From JBARRO01 sp049644265 (GTDB lineage: Bacteria > Bacteroidota > Ignavibacteria > UBA10030), in the NCBI GenBank assembly GCA_049644265.1, contig JBARRO010000171.1, forward strand, positions 1 through 13,887: 13,887 nucleotides of DNA. The letters are read 5' to 3'. The position numbers were made by a program, and so were the translations under genes. The notes under the pieces are model-generated. The model made no database searches. It saw only the letters and a program-made list of their open reading frames with translations, and had not been told where the DNA came from. How positions within the stretch are numbered: position 1 is the first letter of the stretch; the number at the start of each line of letters is the position of its first letter. Shown piece after piece: positions 6,017 to 13,887 of the stretch.

Positions 6017-8281
6017 TTACACCACCCCCGTCAGTGCATCTTCAATGGCGTTCTCATACAATCCCCTCGCCTCCTCCACGGATAGTCTGATCTCCGGCTT
6101 AATAACGATCACCGGCTCATTGATCACGCTCCCGATCCTCTGAATCTCAACTGTGTTCTCCTTGCAGATTGACTCCACCTCCGACCTGTTTCGCGAATGT
6201 GACGAGATGATGATTCTCGATTGTGACTCTCCAAAAAGCTCAAAATCCTTCCTCATGCCATTCCTGTGCCCCTCAAGAATCTCAACACCGATGTTACCCT
6301 GAGCCTCGATTGCACATTCCGCCAAAGCAACCGCAAGTCCGCCCTCGGAGACATCGTGTGCGGAACCGATTAGCCTCTTCTCGATGATATCCAGGCAGCA
6401 ATCCTGAACTTTTTTCTCGTACTCCAGATCGAGCTCCGGAATATCACCCTGAAGTTTTCCTGTAACTTGCTGAAGATACGCGGATCCTCCGATCTCCCCC
6501 AAATTCCTGCCCAGGATCCAGACATCGTCTCCAGGATGCTTGAATTCAGCCGAGATTGCCAGCCCGGCATCATCCAACAGTCCTAACATTCCGATCACAG
6601 GAGTAGGATACACCGACTCTTCATGGCTTTCGTTGTAAAAGCTCACATTGCCACCGGTTACGGGAGTTTCCAATATCCTGCACGCTTCACCAATGCCCGC
6701 TACAGCCTCCTTGAACTGCCAATACACCTCAGGATCATACGGGTTGCCGAAGTTCAGACAATTTGTGATGGCAAGAGGCCTGGCTCCTGTGCAGACAACA
6801 TTTCGAGCCGCCTCTGCTACAGCAATGGATGCACCTCTTCGTGGGTTCAAATACACGTACGCTGCATTGCAGTCGACCTTAACAGCTAATCCCTTCCTGG
6901 TTCCTTTGACGCGAACAACCGCAGCATCGCCTGAGGCTGTGATCAGAGAATTTGTCCTGACCATTGAGTCGTACTGTTCATAAACCCAGTGCTTACTTGC
7001 GATGGAGTGTGACCTCAGCAGTGCCTTTAATACCTTGACATAATCGCTGGGAGCAGGAATTGAGCTCGTCCTGAATCCACGAGTCCGAGTCAAGTACGTT
7101 GGTTCCTTTGAGTCCCTCGTGTAGACTGGTGCCTCACCCCCAAGAACCAGGGATTGGGCAGGCACGTTCGCCACCTGATTTCCCCCAACCGAAATTTTGA
7201 CCGAATCTCCAGCCTCCACAGTTCCGATGACTTCGGCATGTAAGTCCCATTTATCAAAGATCTTATTTACATCAGCTTCATGACCTTTCTTCACTACGAA
7301 AAGCATTCGCTCCTGTGATTCCGAAAGCATGATCTCGTACGACGTCATTCCTGTTTCCCGCAACGGGACCCGATCCAAATCAAGTTTCATTCCTGTATTT
7401 CCTTTTGCACTCATTTCCGTCGTAGAACATGTAATGCCGGCTGCTCCCATATCCTGGACCCCAATGATAAATCCCGTCCCGATAGCCTCCAATGTCGCTT
7501 CCAGGAGCAGCTTTTCCACGAAGGGATCTCCTACTTGAACAGCAGGCCTCTTCGCCTCTGACTTCTCTGATATCTCCTCTGAGGCGAACGTTGCTCCATG
7601 AATTCCATCCCTTCCGGTGAACGATCCGACAATCATGACGCTGTTCCCGGTTCCGGAAGCTATGGCCTTTGCCACTTTCCCATGTTCCACGATCCCCACT
7701 GCCATGGCGTTTACGAGCGGATTCAATCTGTAACAATCGTCGAAATAAACCTCTCCCGCAACCGTTGGTACTCCAAAACTATTTCCGTAATCAGCGATTC
7801 CTTTCACGACCCGTTTGAACAAGTATTGTGAACGCGCATCCGACAAGCTGCCAAATCGAAGTGAATTCAGAACTGCAATGGGCCGGGCTCCCATTGAAAA
7901 AATGTCCCGGAGAATCCCACCAACACCCGTCGCAGCGCCCTGATATGGCTCCACTGCTGATGGGTGATTGTGACTTTCTATCTTAAACGCAACCGCCAAA
8001 CCGTCTCCAATATCCACTAAGCCGGCATTCTCTTCCCCCGCATTCACCATCAACTTACCACCGCTCCTCGGAAGTGTTTTCAGAAGGGCTATCGAATTCT
8101 TGTAACTGCAATGCTCGCTCCACATGACACTGTAGATGCCCAATTCTGTGTACGTCGGGACGCGGCCGAGTATCTTCAGAATTCTGTCGTATTCATCCTT
8201 CGTCAGCCCGTGTTCGAGGGCAAGTTCGAGGGTCACTTTCGGTTCGGGACGGATGACGGGTTTTGGTGACTGTGCGCTCAT
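6017..8281 (-). CDS. purL: Phosphoribosylformylglycinamidine synthase subunit PurL (small form)
   Basis: PurL converts FGAR, ATP and glutamine-derived ammonia to FGAM in de novo purine synthesis. The 754-residue length is that of the small PurL, which works in a complex with PurS and the glutaminase PurQ; neither gene is in this window. The protein has two homologous AIRS-like halves. In the first are MWSEHCSYKNS (53-63), with the catalytic-region histidine H57, SHNHPSAVEPYQGAATGVGG (103-122) and GVQDMGAAGI (274-283). In the second are NCLNFGNP (507-514), TGGNVSFYNES (542-552) and AHDVSEGGLA (641-650). All look intact. The start codon lies six bases after the stop of the biotin carrier gene, so purL is the distal gene of the minus-strand unit. 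No Shine-Dalgarno sequence and no separate purine-type regulatory element are visible. Confidence 0.97.
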   Translation of the reverse strand: MSAQSPKPVIRPEPKVTLELALEHGLTKDEYDRILKILGRVPTYTELGIYSVMWSEHCSYKNSIALLKTLPRSGGKLMVNAGEENAGLVDIGDGLAVAFKIESHNHPSAVEPYQGAATGVGGILRDIFSMGARPIAVLNSLRFGSLSDARSQYLFKRVVKGIADYGNSFGVPTVAGEVYFDDCYRLNPLVNAMAVGIVEHGKVAKAIASGTGNSVMIVGSFTGRDGIHGATFASEEISEKSEAKRPAVQVGDPFVEKLLLEATLEAIGTGFIIGVQDMGAAGITCSTTEMSAKGNTGMKLDLDRVPLRETGMTSYEIMLSESQERMLFVVKKGHEADVNKIFDKWDLHAEVIGTVEAGDSVKISVGGNQVANVPAQSLVLGGEAPVYTRDSKEPTYLTRTRGFRTSSIPAPSDYVKVLKALLRSHSIASKHWVYEQYDSMVRTNSLITASGDAAVVRVKGTRKGLAVKVDCNAAYVYLNPRRGASIAVAEAARNVVCTGARPLAITNCLNFGNPYDPEVYWQFKEAVAGIGEACRILETPVTGGNVSFYNESHEESVYPTPVIGMLGLLDDAGLAISAEFKHPGDDVWILGRNLGEIGGSAYLQQVTGKLQGDIPELDLEYEKKVQDCCLDIIEKRLIGSAHDVSEGGLAVALAECAIEAQGNIGVEILEGHRNGMRKDFELFGESQSRIIISSHSRNRSEVESICKENTVEIQRIGSVINEPVIVIKPEIRLSVEEARGLYENAIEDALTGVV

Positions 8282-8287
8282 CGATTG

Positions 8288-8857
8288 CTAATGATACGTG
8301 ATTGAAAGGAGCGGCTCCCCTTTTTCAACCGCGAGTCCCGGGGCAACGAATATTTTCTCAACCTTACCTGCAGCGCTGGCACGAATTTCGTTCTCCATCT
8401 TCATTGCCTCAAGAACGATAAGGCCTTCTCCTGCAATAATTTGATCATGCTCCCCCACTTCAACCCTCACAACAAGTCCCGGCATTGGAGCCCTGATCGT
8501 CTGATGTTTCACCGACTGCCCGTCAGACTTCAGAAGAGACTTTCTGAGAAGCGAAAGTCGGTCGTCGACCACGACAGGAACGATTCGGCCATTCACGCTT
8601 AACATCATTTCGCCAGACTGATCATCATAAGAATCAATGGACTTTGCGGTTCGTCCAATACTAATTTCGAAAACTTTGCTATCCATAATGAGTGAGTAGG
8701 AACCGGCACCCATTACCTTCAGGTCAAAGCGGGATTCCACGTCCCCAATCCTCGCCAGACCGGGTCTGAGGATATTCACCCGGTACTCGTTCCCGTTTGC
8801 GGTTGCGAGGTAATCATTCTCTAGGAGCGAAACGCGTCGGATCGGGTCTTTTTCCAT
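8288..8857 (-). CDS. Biotin carboxyl carrier protein of an acyl-CoA carboxylase
   Basis: The 189-residue protein ends in a biotinyl domain (about 122-187) with APMPG (123-127) and the biotinylation motif EAMKMEN (150-156), where K153 receives biotin. It carries the carboxyl group from the biotin carboxylase to a carboxyltransferase. The N-terminal half (about 20-110) has the strand-rich pattern seen before the carrier domain in propionyl/methylcrotonyl-CoA carboxylase alpha subunits, not the Pro/Ala-rich linker of E. coli AccB. This suggests an acyl- or propionyl-CoA carboxylase rather than the fatty-acid AccB. The only start before that domain is ATG at 8857, which makes the gene overlap the carboxylase gene by 37 bases. 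The carboxyltransferase gene is not in this window. Confidence 0.88.
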   Translation of the reverse strand: MEKDPIRRVSLLENDYLATANGNEYRVNILRPGLARIGDVESRFDLKVMGAGSYSLIMDSKVFEISIGRTAKSIDSYDDQSGEMMLSVNGRIVPVVVDDRLSLLRKSLLKSDGQSVKHQTIRAPMPGLVVRVEVGEHDQIIAGEGLIVLEAMKMENEIRASAAGKVEKIFVAPGLAVEKGEPLLSITYH

Positions 8858-10332
8858 TTACTCTCAGCCGTGCTCCGGTGATTGTGGTTCGGGCTTTCGA
8901 CCGCTCCGCTGCTAAAGATAAGGACCGCCGCGAGGATTGCTGCAAGCTCTTCGGATTTGTCACTCCGAAAGGCAGTTTTCGGGTCGAAGCACCGTTCGAC
9001 GAAGTGCGTGTCGAACTTTCCAGCCATGAATTCAGGATGATTGACTACGAATTTGCAGAACGGAATCGTCGTCTTGATGCCCCTCACGGTAAATTCGGAG
9101 AGGGCACGACGCATGGTCCGGACCGATTCCTCTCTGTTCTTCCCCCAGCAAACGAGTTTTGAGAGCAGCGGGTCGTAGTAAAGACCAACGACATCCCCGG
9201 TTCTGAATCCGTTTTCGACTCTTACTTGGGGTCCCTGGGGGACATCAAACTGTTCGAGCACCCCCGTTGATGGGAAGAAGGCGTTCTCGGGGTCCTCAGC
9301 ATAGATTCGGCATTCAAGGGCATGTCCGGTTTGTTGGACATCCTTTTGAGCGATGGTCAGTGTTTTCCCTTCGGCAATGCGAATCTGTTCTTTCACAAGA
9401 TCGATGGAGCAAACAAGTTCCGTCACAGGATGCTCAACCTGGAGTCGGGTGTTGACTTCAAGGAAATAGAATCTCTTCTTGTCATCCACAATGAATTCCA
9501 TCGTGCCGGCATTCGTGTATCCGGCCGAGCGGGCGAGTGCAACCGCCGCCTCTCCCATCCTTTGCCGGAGGTCGCTGTCAACAACAGTTGACGGAGATTC
9601 CTCGATGACCTTCTGGTGGCGTCGCTGAATTGAACATTCCCGTTCTCCGAGGTGAACAACGCTCCCGTGGGCGTCTGCGAGAATCTGGATTTCTATATGC
9701 CTTGGAGCATGAATGTACTTCTCAAGATAGACACGGTCATCTCCAAACGCCCCAGCAGCTTCCGACCGTGCAGCTCTCAACGCTGCACTCATCTCAGCCT
9801 TGGCATGCACGATGCGCATGCCCTTTCCTCCGCCACCAGCTGCCGCCTTCAGCAGCACAGGATAGCCGATTCGCACAGCAGTCTGAACTGCATCATCGTC
9901 ATCTTTCAGAGGTTCAAAAGTACCCGGGATCGTGGGGATTCCAAGGTCGCGCGCCAGCTTCCGCGCCGCCGTTTTGTCTCCAAGGAGTCTTATTGCCTGC
10001 GGTGTTGGCCCGATGAAAGTCATTCCTGCCCGTTCCACCCGTTCTGCAAAGATCGGGTTCTCCGAAAGGAATCCGTATCCCGGATGGATGGCGTCTGCCC
10101 GCGACCCCCGCGCTGCGTCGAGAATCTTCGCCTGATCCAGATAACTTTCCGCGGCCGTGCTCCCTCCTAACGGGAACGCTTCTTCTGCCAGCTGGACGTG
10201 AAGTGACGACCGGTCCGGATCTGAGTAGACGACCAGGGGAGAGATCCCGAGATCCCTGCAGGCGCGGATAATACGAACCGCAATTTCGCCGCGATTTGCG
10301 ATGAGAATTCGGTTTATCGTCTTCTGCTCCAT
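8821..10332 (-). CDS. accC: Biotin carboxylase subunit of an acyl-CoA carboxylase
   Basis: The enzyme uses ATP and bicarbonate to carboxylate biotin on the carrier protein. The 503-residue chain has the N-terminal ANRGEIAVR (12-20), the glycine-rich ATP-grasp loop AAGGGGKGM (164-172), ERECSIQRRHQK (230-241), metal-binding E279 and E292, and NTRLQVEH (294-301) with the catalytic arginine region. Length exceeds the usual 445-455 residues of fatty-acid AccC. The added C-terminal stretch (about 450-503) starts after FDTHFVERCF, a typical end of the carboxylase domain in propionyl-CoA carboxylase alpha chains, and continues as a hydrophobic helix then a basic tail. It thus looks like the alpha chain of an acyl-CoA carboxylase split into two genes. 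GAGGCGGA lies about ten bases before the ATG, one of the better ribosome binding sites here. mutS2 ends 11 bases upstream. The symbol is given for the domain family; the substrate is uncertain. Confidence 0.92.
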   Translation of the reverse strand: MEQKTINRILIANRGEIAVRIIRACRDLGISPLVVYSDPDRSSLHVQLAEEAFPLGGSTAAESYLDQAKILDAARGSRADAIHPGYGFLSENPIFAERVERAGMTFIGPTPQAIRLLGDKTAARKLARDLGIPTIPGTFEPLKDDDDAVQTAVRIGYPVLLKAAAGGGGKGMRIVHAKAEMSAALRAARSEAAGAFGDDRVYLEKYIHAPRHIEIQILADAHGSVVHLGERECSIQRRHQKVIEESPSTVVDSDLRQRMGEAAVALARSAGYTNAGTMEFIVDDKKRFYFLEVNTRLQVEHPVTELVCSIDLVKEQIRIAEGKTLTIAQKDVQQTGHALECRIYAEDPENAFFPSTGVLEQFDVPQGPQVRVENGFRTGDVVGLYYDPLLSKLVCWGKNREESVRTMRRALSEFTVRGIKTTIPFCKFVVNHPEFMAGKFDTHFVERCFDPKTAFRSDKSEELAAILAAVLIFSSGAVESPNHNHRSTAESKWKKTRSDAFRS

Positions 10333-10343
10333 TCAGGTCCGCC

Positions 10344-12719
10344 TCAACTCAGCTCCACTACTGTCACACCGGTTCCACCCTCATTCCATTCCCCCAGGTG
10401 AAACGATTTCACGTGCGGGTGCGACTTCAGAAACTCTGTCACCTTTTTCCTTAATGCTCCTGTTCCTTTGCCATGGATGATGTCCACGCGGTGGAGTCCG
10501 ACCACCAGTGCGTTATCCAGAAAATATTCAACCTGCGCTATGGCTTCCTCACCGAGGAGCCCGCGGAGGTCAATCTCTGTTTTTGCCTCGGGGCTGTAAT
10601 TTGACGAGGAAGCGGCCTGCGGAACTGTATCCTCCCTGCCTCCATGAACAAGATCCCGCACGGGGACTCTCAATCTTGCGTTTCCCCAAAGCACCATCGC
10701 ACTTTGTCCCTGAATTTCGAGCACCTCACCAGATTCCCTCCCCTCCCGCAATCGAACGCGATCTCCGGCCGCAATCGGACCTTCCCGAGCATCCTCCGTT
10801 TCCGCGGGAACCTGATGCGTGTCCTCTGCGAGTCGCCCTGAAAGCTGTCGTATAGCCTGACGCGCGGTGCGAATGACTTCCTTGTTCCCGGTGCTCTCAC
10901 GGATGTCTTTGACAGATTGTTCGATCCTCGATTGAGCGTCTCGAACGAGCGTGCGTGCCTCGTCAACCGCTTTCTTGCGAATTGTGCCGAGCTCACGCTT
11001 CAGCTCTGTCATTTTCTGTTCGTAGGACCGAATCAACGATTCCAACCGGTACTTTTCTTCGGTAGCTTCCTTCTGTTGCTGAGCATACAGCTGGGACTGC
11101 TTCTCAAGCTCAACGATGAGGGATTCGAGTTTGGTTTTCTCCCCACCCAGCCGTACCCGCGCCTTTGAAAGCACTGAGCGGTCTATTCCAATGCGCTCTG
11201 CAAGCTCAAACGCAAAACTGCTACCCGGCACTCCCGCCTTAAACCGGTAGGTCGGTTTCAGAGACGCCTGGTCGAACTCCATCGATCCGTTGACAACTCC
11301 GGGCGTTTCATGGGCAAAGACTTTCAAAGACCCGTGATGCGTCGTCGCAATTGTTGTGACGCCCCGTCGTGTCAGTTCGTCGAGGACAGTTGCAGCAAGT
11401 GCGCCTCCTTCAGCAGGATCGGTGCCGGCTCCGATCTCGTCGACAAGGACGAGCGACTCACGGTCGCTGTGGGCAAGGATCTCTGTGACGTTGAGAAGAT
11501 GTGAGCTGAAAGTGCTCAGGTCGTTCTCAATCGACTGGTCGTCGCCGATATCCACAAAAATCCGGCGGAAGGGATAAACCGCGGATTCTGATGCACAAGG
11601 AATGTGGATCCCTGCCTGGGCACAAAGGCAGAGAAGACCCACGGTCTTCATGGCGACGGTCTTCCCGCCCGCATTCGGGCCGGTGATCACCAGCGTCTTC
11701 GCTTCCCCTCCCAATTCCAGCGAAAGCGGAACAACTTCGTCTCTCGGATGTCGTTGAAGCAACCCGGGGTGGCGCGCCTGGACGATCCTGATCGCAGGGT
11801 CAGGAGCGAGGACGGGAGGTATGCCGATGATCTCGATGGAATATCTGGCTTTCGCAAAGAGGACATCGAGTGTGGTGAGCGCGTCGAGTGCAACGACAAG
11901 AAGGTCACGGATTTCTGCAACCTGTCGGGTAAGGTCGGTCAGCACCCGATGAATTTCCCGCTGTTCCTTCAGCTGCAATTCCCTCAAAGCATTGTTCAGC
12001 TCAAGCGATTCAGCGGGTTCAATATACACCGTTGCGCCGCTCGACGAGCTTGAATGAATGAAGCCCGGCACCCTGTTCTTGTACTCGGCTTTGACCGGGA
12101 TGACGAGTCGTCCGTCGCGGGTCGTGATGATTTCTTCCTGAAGAACCTCCTGTTCCGAAACTGCCCGCAGGATCGAACCGAGTCTTTTGCGGAGCATGTC
12201 TCCTGCGCTGATGAGGTCCTGGCGGATTTGTTTCAACTCTTTGCTCGCCGTGTCCTTGACGAACCCTTTGGGGTCGAGGGCCTGGGAAATGTTGAATTCC
12301 ACAATTCGGTCCGCGAACAACTGAGGAATGAAATCGGCCAGAGCCTTGTACGTGCTTTTGCGCTTCGAGAGAAATGCATGCATGGTTCTTGAGGCGCGCA
12401 AAGTGGAAGCGACGTCAAGGAGTTCCTGGATGGAGAGGATCTGGTTTTCGACTGTGGTTTTATGGAGCGCACGCTCGACGCTCTTCATCTCATCGAGCGG
12501 CACTGAGCCTTCAGCGATCAGCAGTTCCTTGCACTCGGATACGCGCCGGAGCTCGTGTTCTATCCATTCCCTGTCGATTGACGGGACAATTCCCAGCGAC
12601 CGTTCTTTTCCTGTATCGGACGCGGACAGGCGACTGATGCGTTCCACAACGTTGTCGAATTCGAGTTTTTTGAGTACGGAGGGGAGGTGAGAAGGAACGA
12701 GCGGAGGACGACTATTCAT
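10344..12719 (-). CDS. mutS2: MutS2 family ATPase/endonuclease with Smr domain
   Basis: MutS2 acts outside classical mismatch repair. Studied members suppress homologous recombination or, in Bacillus, split collided ribosomes. The 791-residue chain has the MutS core/clamp helices (about 10-330), Walker A GPNAGGKT (347-354), DDQSI (393-397), the ABC-type signature STFSSHLLN (402-410), Walker B LVLVDEIG (423-430) and the switch histidines TTHH (459-462). A long coiled-coil with many Lys, Glu and Gln follows (about 525-610), then a KOW-like basic patch (about 648-693) and a C-terminal Smr nuclease domain (714-791) with DLRG (717-720) and HGKGTGALR (749-757). Everything expected is present. The frame is open upstream to 12995, but ATG at 12719 is chosen because it lies four bases after the cvpA-like stop and yields the family N-terminus; the extra 92 residues would overlap that gene. 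Confidence 0.96.
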   Translation of the reverse strand: MNSRPPLVPSHLPSVLKKLEFDNVVERISRLSASDTGKERSLGIVPSIDREWIEHELRRVSECKELLIAEGSVPLDEMKSVERALHKTTVENQILSIQELLDVASTLRASRTMHAFLSKRKSTYKALADFIPQLFADRIVEFNISQALDPKGFVKDTASKELKQIRQDLISAGDMLRKRLGSILRAVSEQEVLQEEIITTRDGRLVIPVKAEYKNRVPGFIHSSSSSGATVYIEPAESLELNNALRELQLKEQREIHRVLTDLTRQVAEIRDLLVVALDALTTLDVLFAKARYSIEIIGIPPVLAPDPAIRIVQARHPGLLQRHPRDEVVPLSLELGGEAKTLVITGPNAGGKTVAMKTVGLLCLCAQAGIHIPCASESAVYPFRRIFVDIGDDQSIENDLSTFSSHLLNVTEILAHSDRESLVLVDEIGAGTDPAEGGALAATVLDELTRRGVTTIATTHHGSLKVFAHETPGVVNGSMEFDQASLKPTYRFKAGVPGSSFAFELAERIGIDRSVLSKARVRLGGEKTKLESLIVELEKQSQLYAQQQKEATEEKYRLESLIRSYEQKMTELKRELGTIRKKAVDEARTLVRDAQSRIEQSVKDIRESTGNKEVIRTARQAIRQLSGRLAEDTHQVPAETEDAREGPIAAGDRVRLREGRESGEVLEIQGQSAMVLWGNARLRVPVRDLVHGGREDTVPQAASSSNYSPEAKTEIDLRGLLGEEAIAQVEYFLDNALVVGLHRVDIIHGKGTGALRKKVTEFLKSHPHVKSFHLGEWNEGGTGVTVVELS

Positions 12720-12723
12720 CACT

Positions 12724-13350
12724 TCATTTTCGGGCCGACTTCCGGGCACTCTCAAAAAGTCTTTTTTGCTGCTCCTTGTTAAGAACGCCCGAGCTATCCT
12801 TTGGCAATTCCGATTTCTCTTCGGTGGCACTGGCGCCCGCCGGGATCTCGGGTGTTCCCATCTGTTCGAGTTTTGTATTTGTCTCGGGGCCAACCGTGGT
12901 GACAAAATCAACAATCTGGGGAGCAATGTTGACGATCGGTTTATAGAGTCTCGAGTCTCGTGCTGTGGACCTTGATGGAATGCCCTGAAGAGCATAGATC
13001 ATCAGCAGACCGCTCATGAACAATGCTCCTTGTGCGAACCCCAGTCCCCCGCCGATGATCCGGTCGGCCAGGCCTCCTATCTTGTAGCCCCGCGCGACCA
13101 GACGATACAACAATCCCTGGATGAGTGTCACCGCAAGAAAGATCGTCAGGAAGCCTTTTACGGGTGCATCCGCCGGTTGAACATTCATGGTCTGCACGAG
13201 CATGTTCCCCACGTCGCGCATATAGATCTGGCCGAGAATCAAGCCGCCGATCATGGCGACGATGGCAGCAGCTTTTCTGACAATCCCGTCCCGCACGCCG
13301 AGGAGTGTGGTAAATATAAGCGGTATTCCCAGAAAAATGTCAAGCAGCAT
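12724..13350 (-). CDS. CvpA family membrane protein
   Basis: The 208-residue protein has four hydrophobic segments (about 2-18, 28-44, 64-84 and 97-121). Glycines in and between them (LGVRDGIVRK at 17-26, GGLADRIIGGGLGFAQGAL at 92-110) give the CvpA/colicin V production family pattern. Its C-terminal tail from about 155 is hydrophilic, rich in Glu, Ser and Lys, and probably cytoplasmic. CvpA proteins are inner-membrane proteins of unclear molecular role, linked to envelope integrity. A cvpA-like gene next to mutS2 is a recurring arrangement in other bacteria. The start is one base after the yqeY stop and the stop is four bases before mutS2, so the three are almost certainly one transcript. 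The symbol is withheld because the family is broad. Confidence 0.85.
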   Translation of the reverse strand: MLLDIFLGIPLIFTTLLGVRDGIVRKAAAIVAMIGGLILGQIYMRDVGNMLVQTMNVQPADAPVKGFLTIFLAVTLIQGLLYRLVARGYKIGGLADRIIGGGLGFAQGALFMSGLLMIYALQGIPSRSTARDSRLYKPIVNIAPQIVDFVTTVGPETNTKLEQMGTPEIPAGASATEEKSELPKDSSGVLNKEQQKRLFESARKSARK

Positions 13351-13351
13351 G

Positions 13352-13801
13352 TCAACCGCCCAGTTTTTGTTTTACGAGTTCCTGCACAATCTTACCGTCG
13401 ATTTTCCCCTTGAGTTCCTTCATTGCCAGCGGCATCACTTTTCCGAGGTCCTTGGGAGAAGATGATCCCGTCTCCACAACGAACCGCGCCACCACTTGCT
13501 CAGCTTCCTCCCGGGTCATTTGTTTCGGAAGATAGGTCTGAATGATCTCAAGTTCTTTTTGTTCTTGATCGACCAATTCCTTCCTACCGGCTTTCTCGTA
13601 CATCTCGATGGCCTCTTTCCGTTTCTTGGCAGCCGTCATCAGAGCGGAAGTCTCATCCTCCGGCGTCAGGGCCTTCGCGACATCCCGTTTACTGAGCTCG
13701 ATCAGCTGAGCCCGTATAGACCGCACGGTCATCAGGCGAATCTGATCGCCCGATTTCATCGCCGTTTTGAGGTCTTCGTTAATGCGCTCGGAGAGGGTCA
13801 T
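13352..13801 (-). CDS. yqeY: GatB/YqeY domain protein
   Basis: The 149-residue protein is a complete stand-alone YqeY. Its helical fold resembles the C-terminal tRNA-binding domain of the amidotransferase subunit GatB, and a role in tRNA-linked metabolism has been proposed but not proven. Recognisable family stretches are ERINEDLKTAMKSGD (5-19), LRSIRAQ-like VRSIRAQLIE (26-35), YLPKQMTREE (89-98) and the C-terminal DLGKVMPLAMKELKGKIDGK region (117-136). There is no Shine-Dalgarno sequence; the 20 bases before the ATG are AT-rich. A terminator-like hairpin sits directly upstream, so either a promoter in that short leader or readthrough drives it. It heads the minus-strand unit visible here. 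Confidence 0.93.
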   Translation of the reverse strand: MTLSERINEDLKTAMKSGDQIRLMTVRSIRAQLIELSKRDVAKALTPEDETSALMTAAKKRKEAIEMYEKAGRKELVDQEQKELEIIQTYLPKQMTREEAEQVVARFVVETGSSSPKDLGKVMPLAMKELKGKIDGKIVQELVKQKLGG

Positions 13802-13822
13802 TGTTTATTCTGCGAACAAAGA

Positions 13823-13851
13823 AAGGCAATCCCGCCTGCCGGAATTGCCTT
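13823..13851 (-). terminator. Terminator-like hairpin upstream of yqeY
   Basis: AAGGCAAT (13823-13830) and ATTGCCTT (13844-13851) form a perfect eight-base stem, extended inward past one C-A mismatch by three more pairs around a five-base loop. On the minus strand it is followed by TCTTTGTT, a broken T tract. On the plus strand a run of T begins about nine bases later. Most likely it ends the minus-strand gene beyond the right edge, or attenuates transcription into yqeY. Confidence 0.55.
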
Positions 13852-13887
13852 ACCTGTCGTTTTTTGCACTATGAGGGTCAAGCGAAC

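Noticed and set aside
6838..6852. GGGTTCAAATAC resembling a tRNA T arm
   Set aside because: It lies inside purL, with no acceptor, D or anticodon stems around it.
9652..10170. Plus-strand open frame inside the biotin carboxylase gene
   Set aside because: Composition is rich in Ser, Arg, His and Cys, typical of the shadow of a GC-biased coding strand, and no motifs are seen.
12720..12995. Upstream extension of mutS2 by 92 residues
   Set aside because: It overlaps the cvpA-like coding region and the added residues look like an out-of-frame translation; ATG 12719 fits the family and the gene spacing.
1..13887. CRISPR arrays, insertion sequences, phage or toxin-antitoxin genes
   Set aside because: No repeated spaced units, terminal inverted repeats, transposase motifs or toxin-like small genes were seen on either strand.

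Overview
The window is a dense, housekeeping-type stretch of bacterial chromosome with moderate GC (about 50%, by eye). It holds eleven protein genes and one tmRNA gene, all apparently intact. Shine-Dalgarno sequences are weak or absent before most starts. Together with a separately encoded biotin carboxylase/BCCP pair, this fits the Bacteroidota/Chlorobiota (Ignavibacteria-like) side of the bacteria, but that is a low-to-moderate confidence inference: no ribosomal RNA or other decisive marker is present. I see no insertion sequence, prophage gene, CRISPR array or tRNA, and no gap longer than about 300 bases without a gene.

Left arm (plus strand, 105-5972). A four-helix membrane-anchored metallophosphoesterase with two altered metal-site motifs comes first. 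It is followed by a YgfZ/GcvT-like folate-binding protein, a free-methionine-(R)-sulfoxide reductase (GAF fold) and a LOG-family Rossmann protein. The tmRNA gene ssrA (proteolysis tag ANTNYALAA) follows, with its own promoter and a clear intrinsic terminator. Next come diaminopimelate epimerase (dapF) and an overlapping diacylglycerol-kinase-family lipid kinase.

Right arm (minus strand, 13801-6017). Six genes are packed with gaps of 1 to 11 bases or overlaps: yqeY, cvpA-like, mutS2, a biotin carboxylase, a biotin carrier protein (37-base overlap) and purL. They look like one long transcription unit, convergent with the left arm. The only recognisable terminator-like hairpin lies just upstream of yqeY. 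The purine gene purL is the last gene of the unit.

How they relate: themes are oxidative damage and Fe-S upkeep (YgfZ, MsrC), ribosome rescue (ssrA), cell wall and lysine precursor supply (dapF), membrane lipid phosphorylation, acyl-CoA carboxylation, DNA or ribosome-collision processing (MutS2) and purine synthesis. I do not find a clearly new multi-gene system. The most notable points are two near-identical promoters (TTGGAA-N17-TATATT) before ssrA and before the ygfZ-like gene, the second placed so that its mRNA would be essentially leaderless; the variant active-site motifs of the metallophosphoesterase; and the overlapping split acyl-CoA carboxylase alpha subunit.
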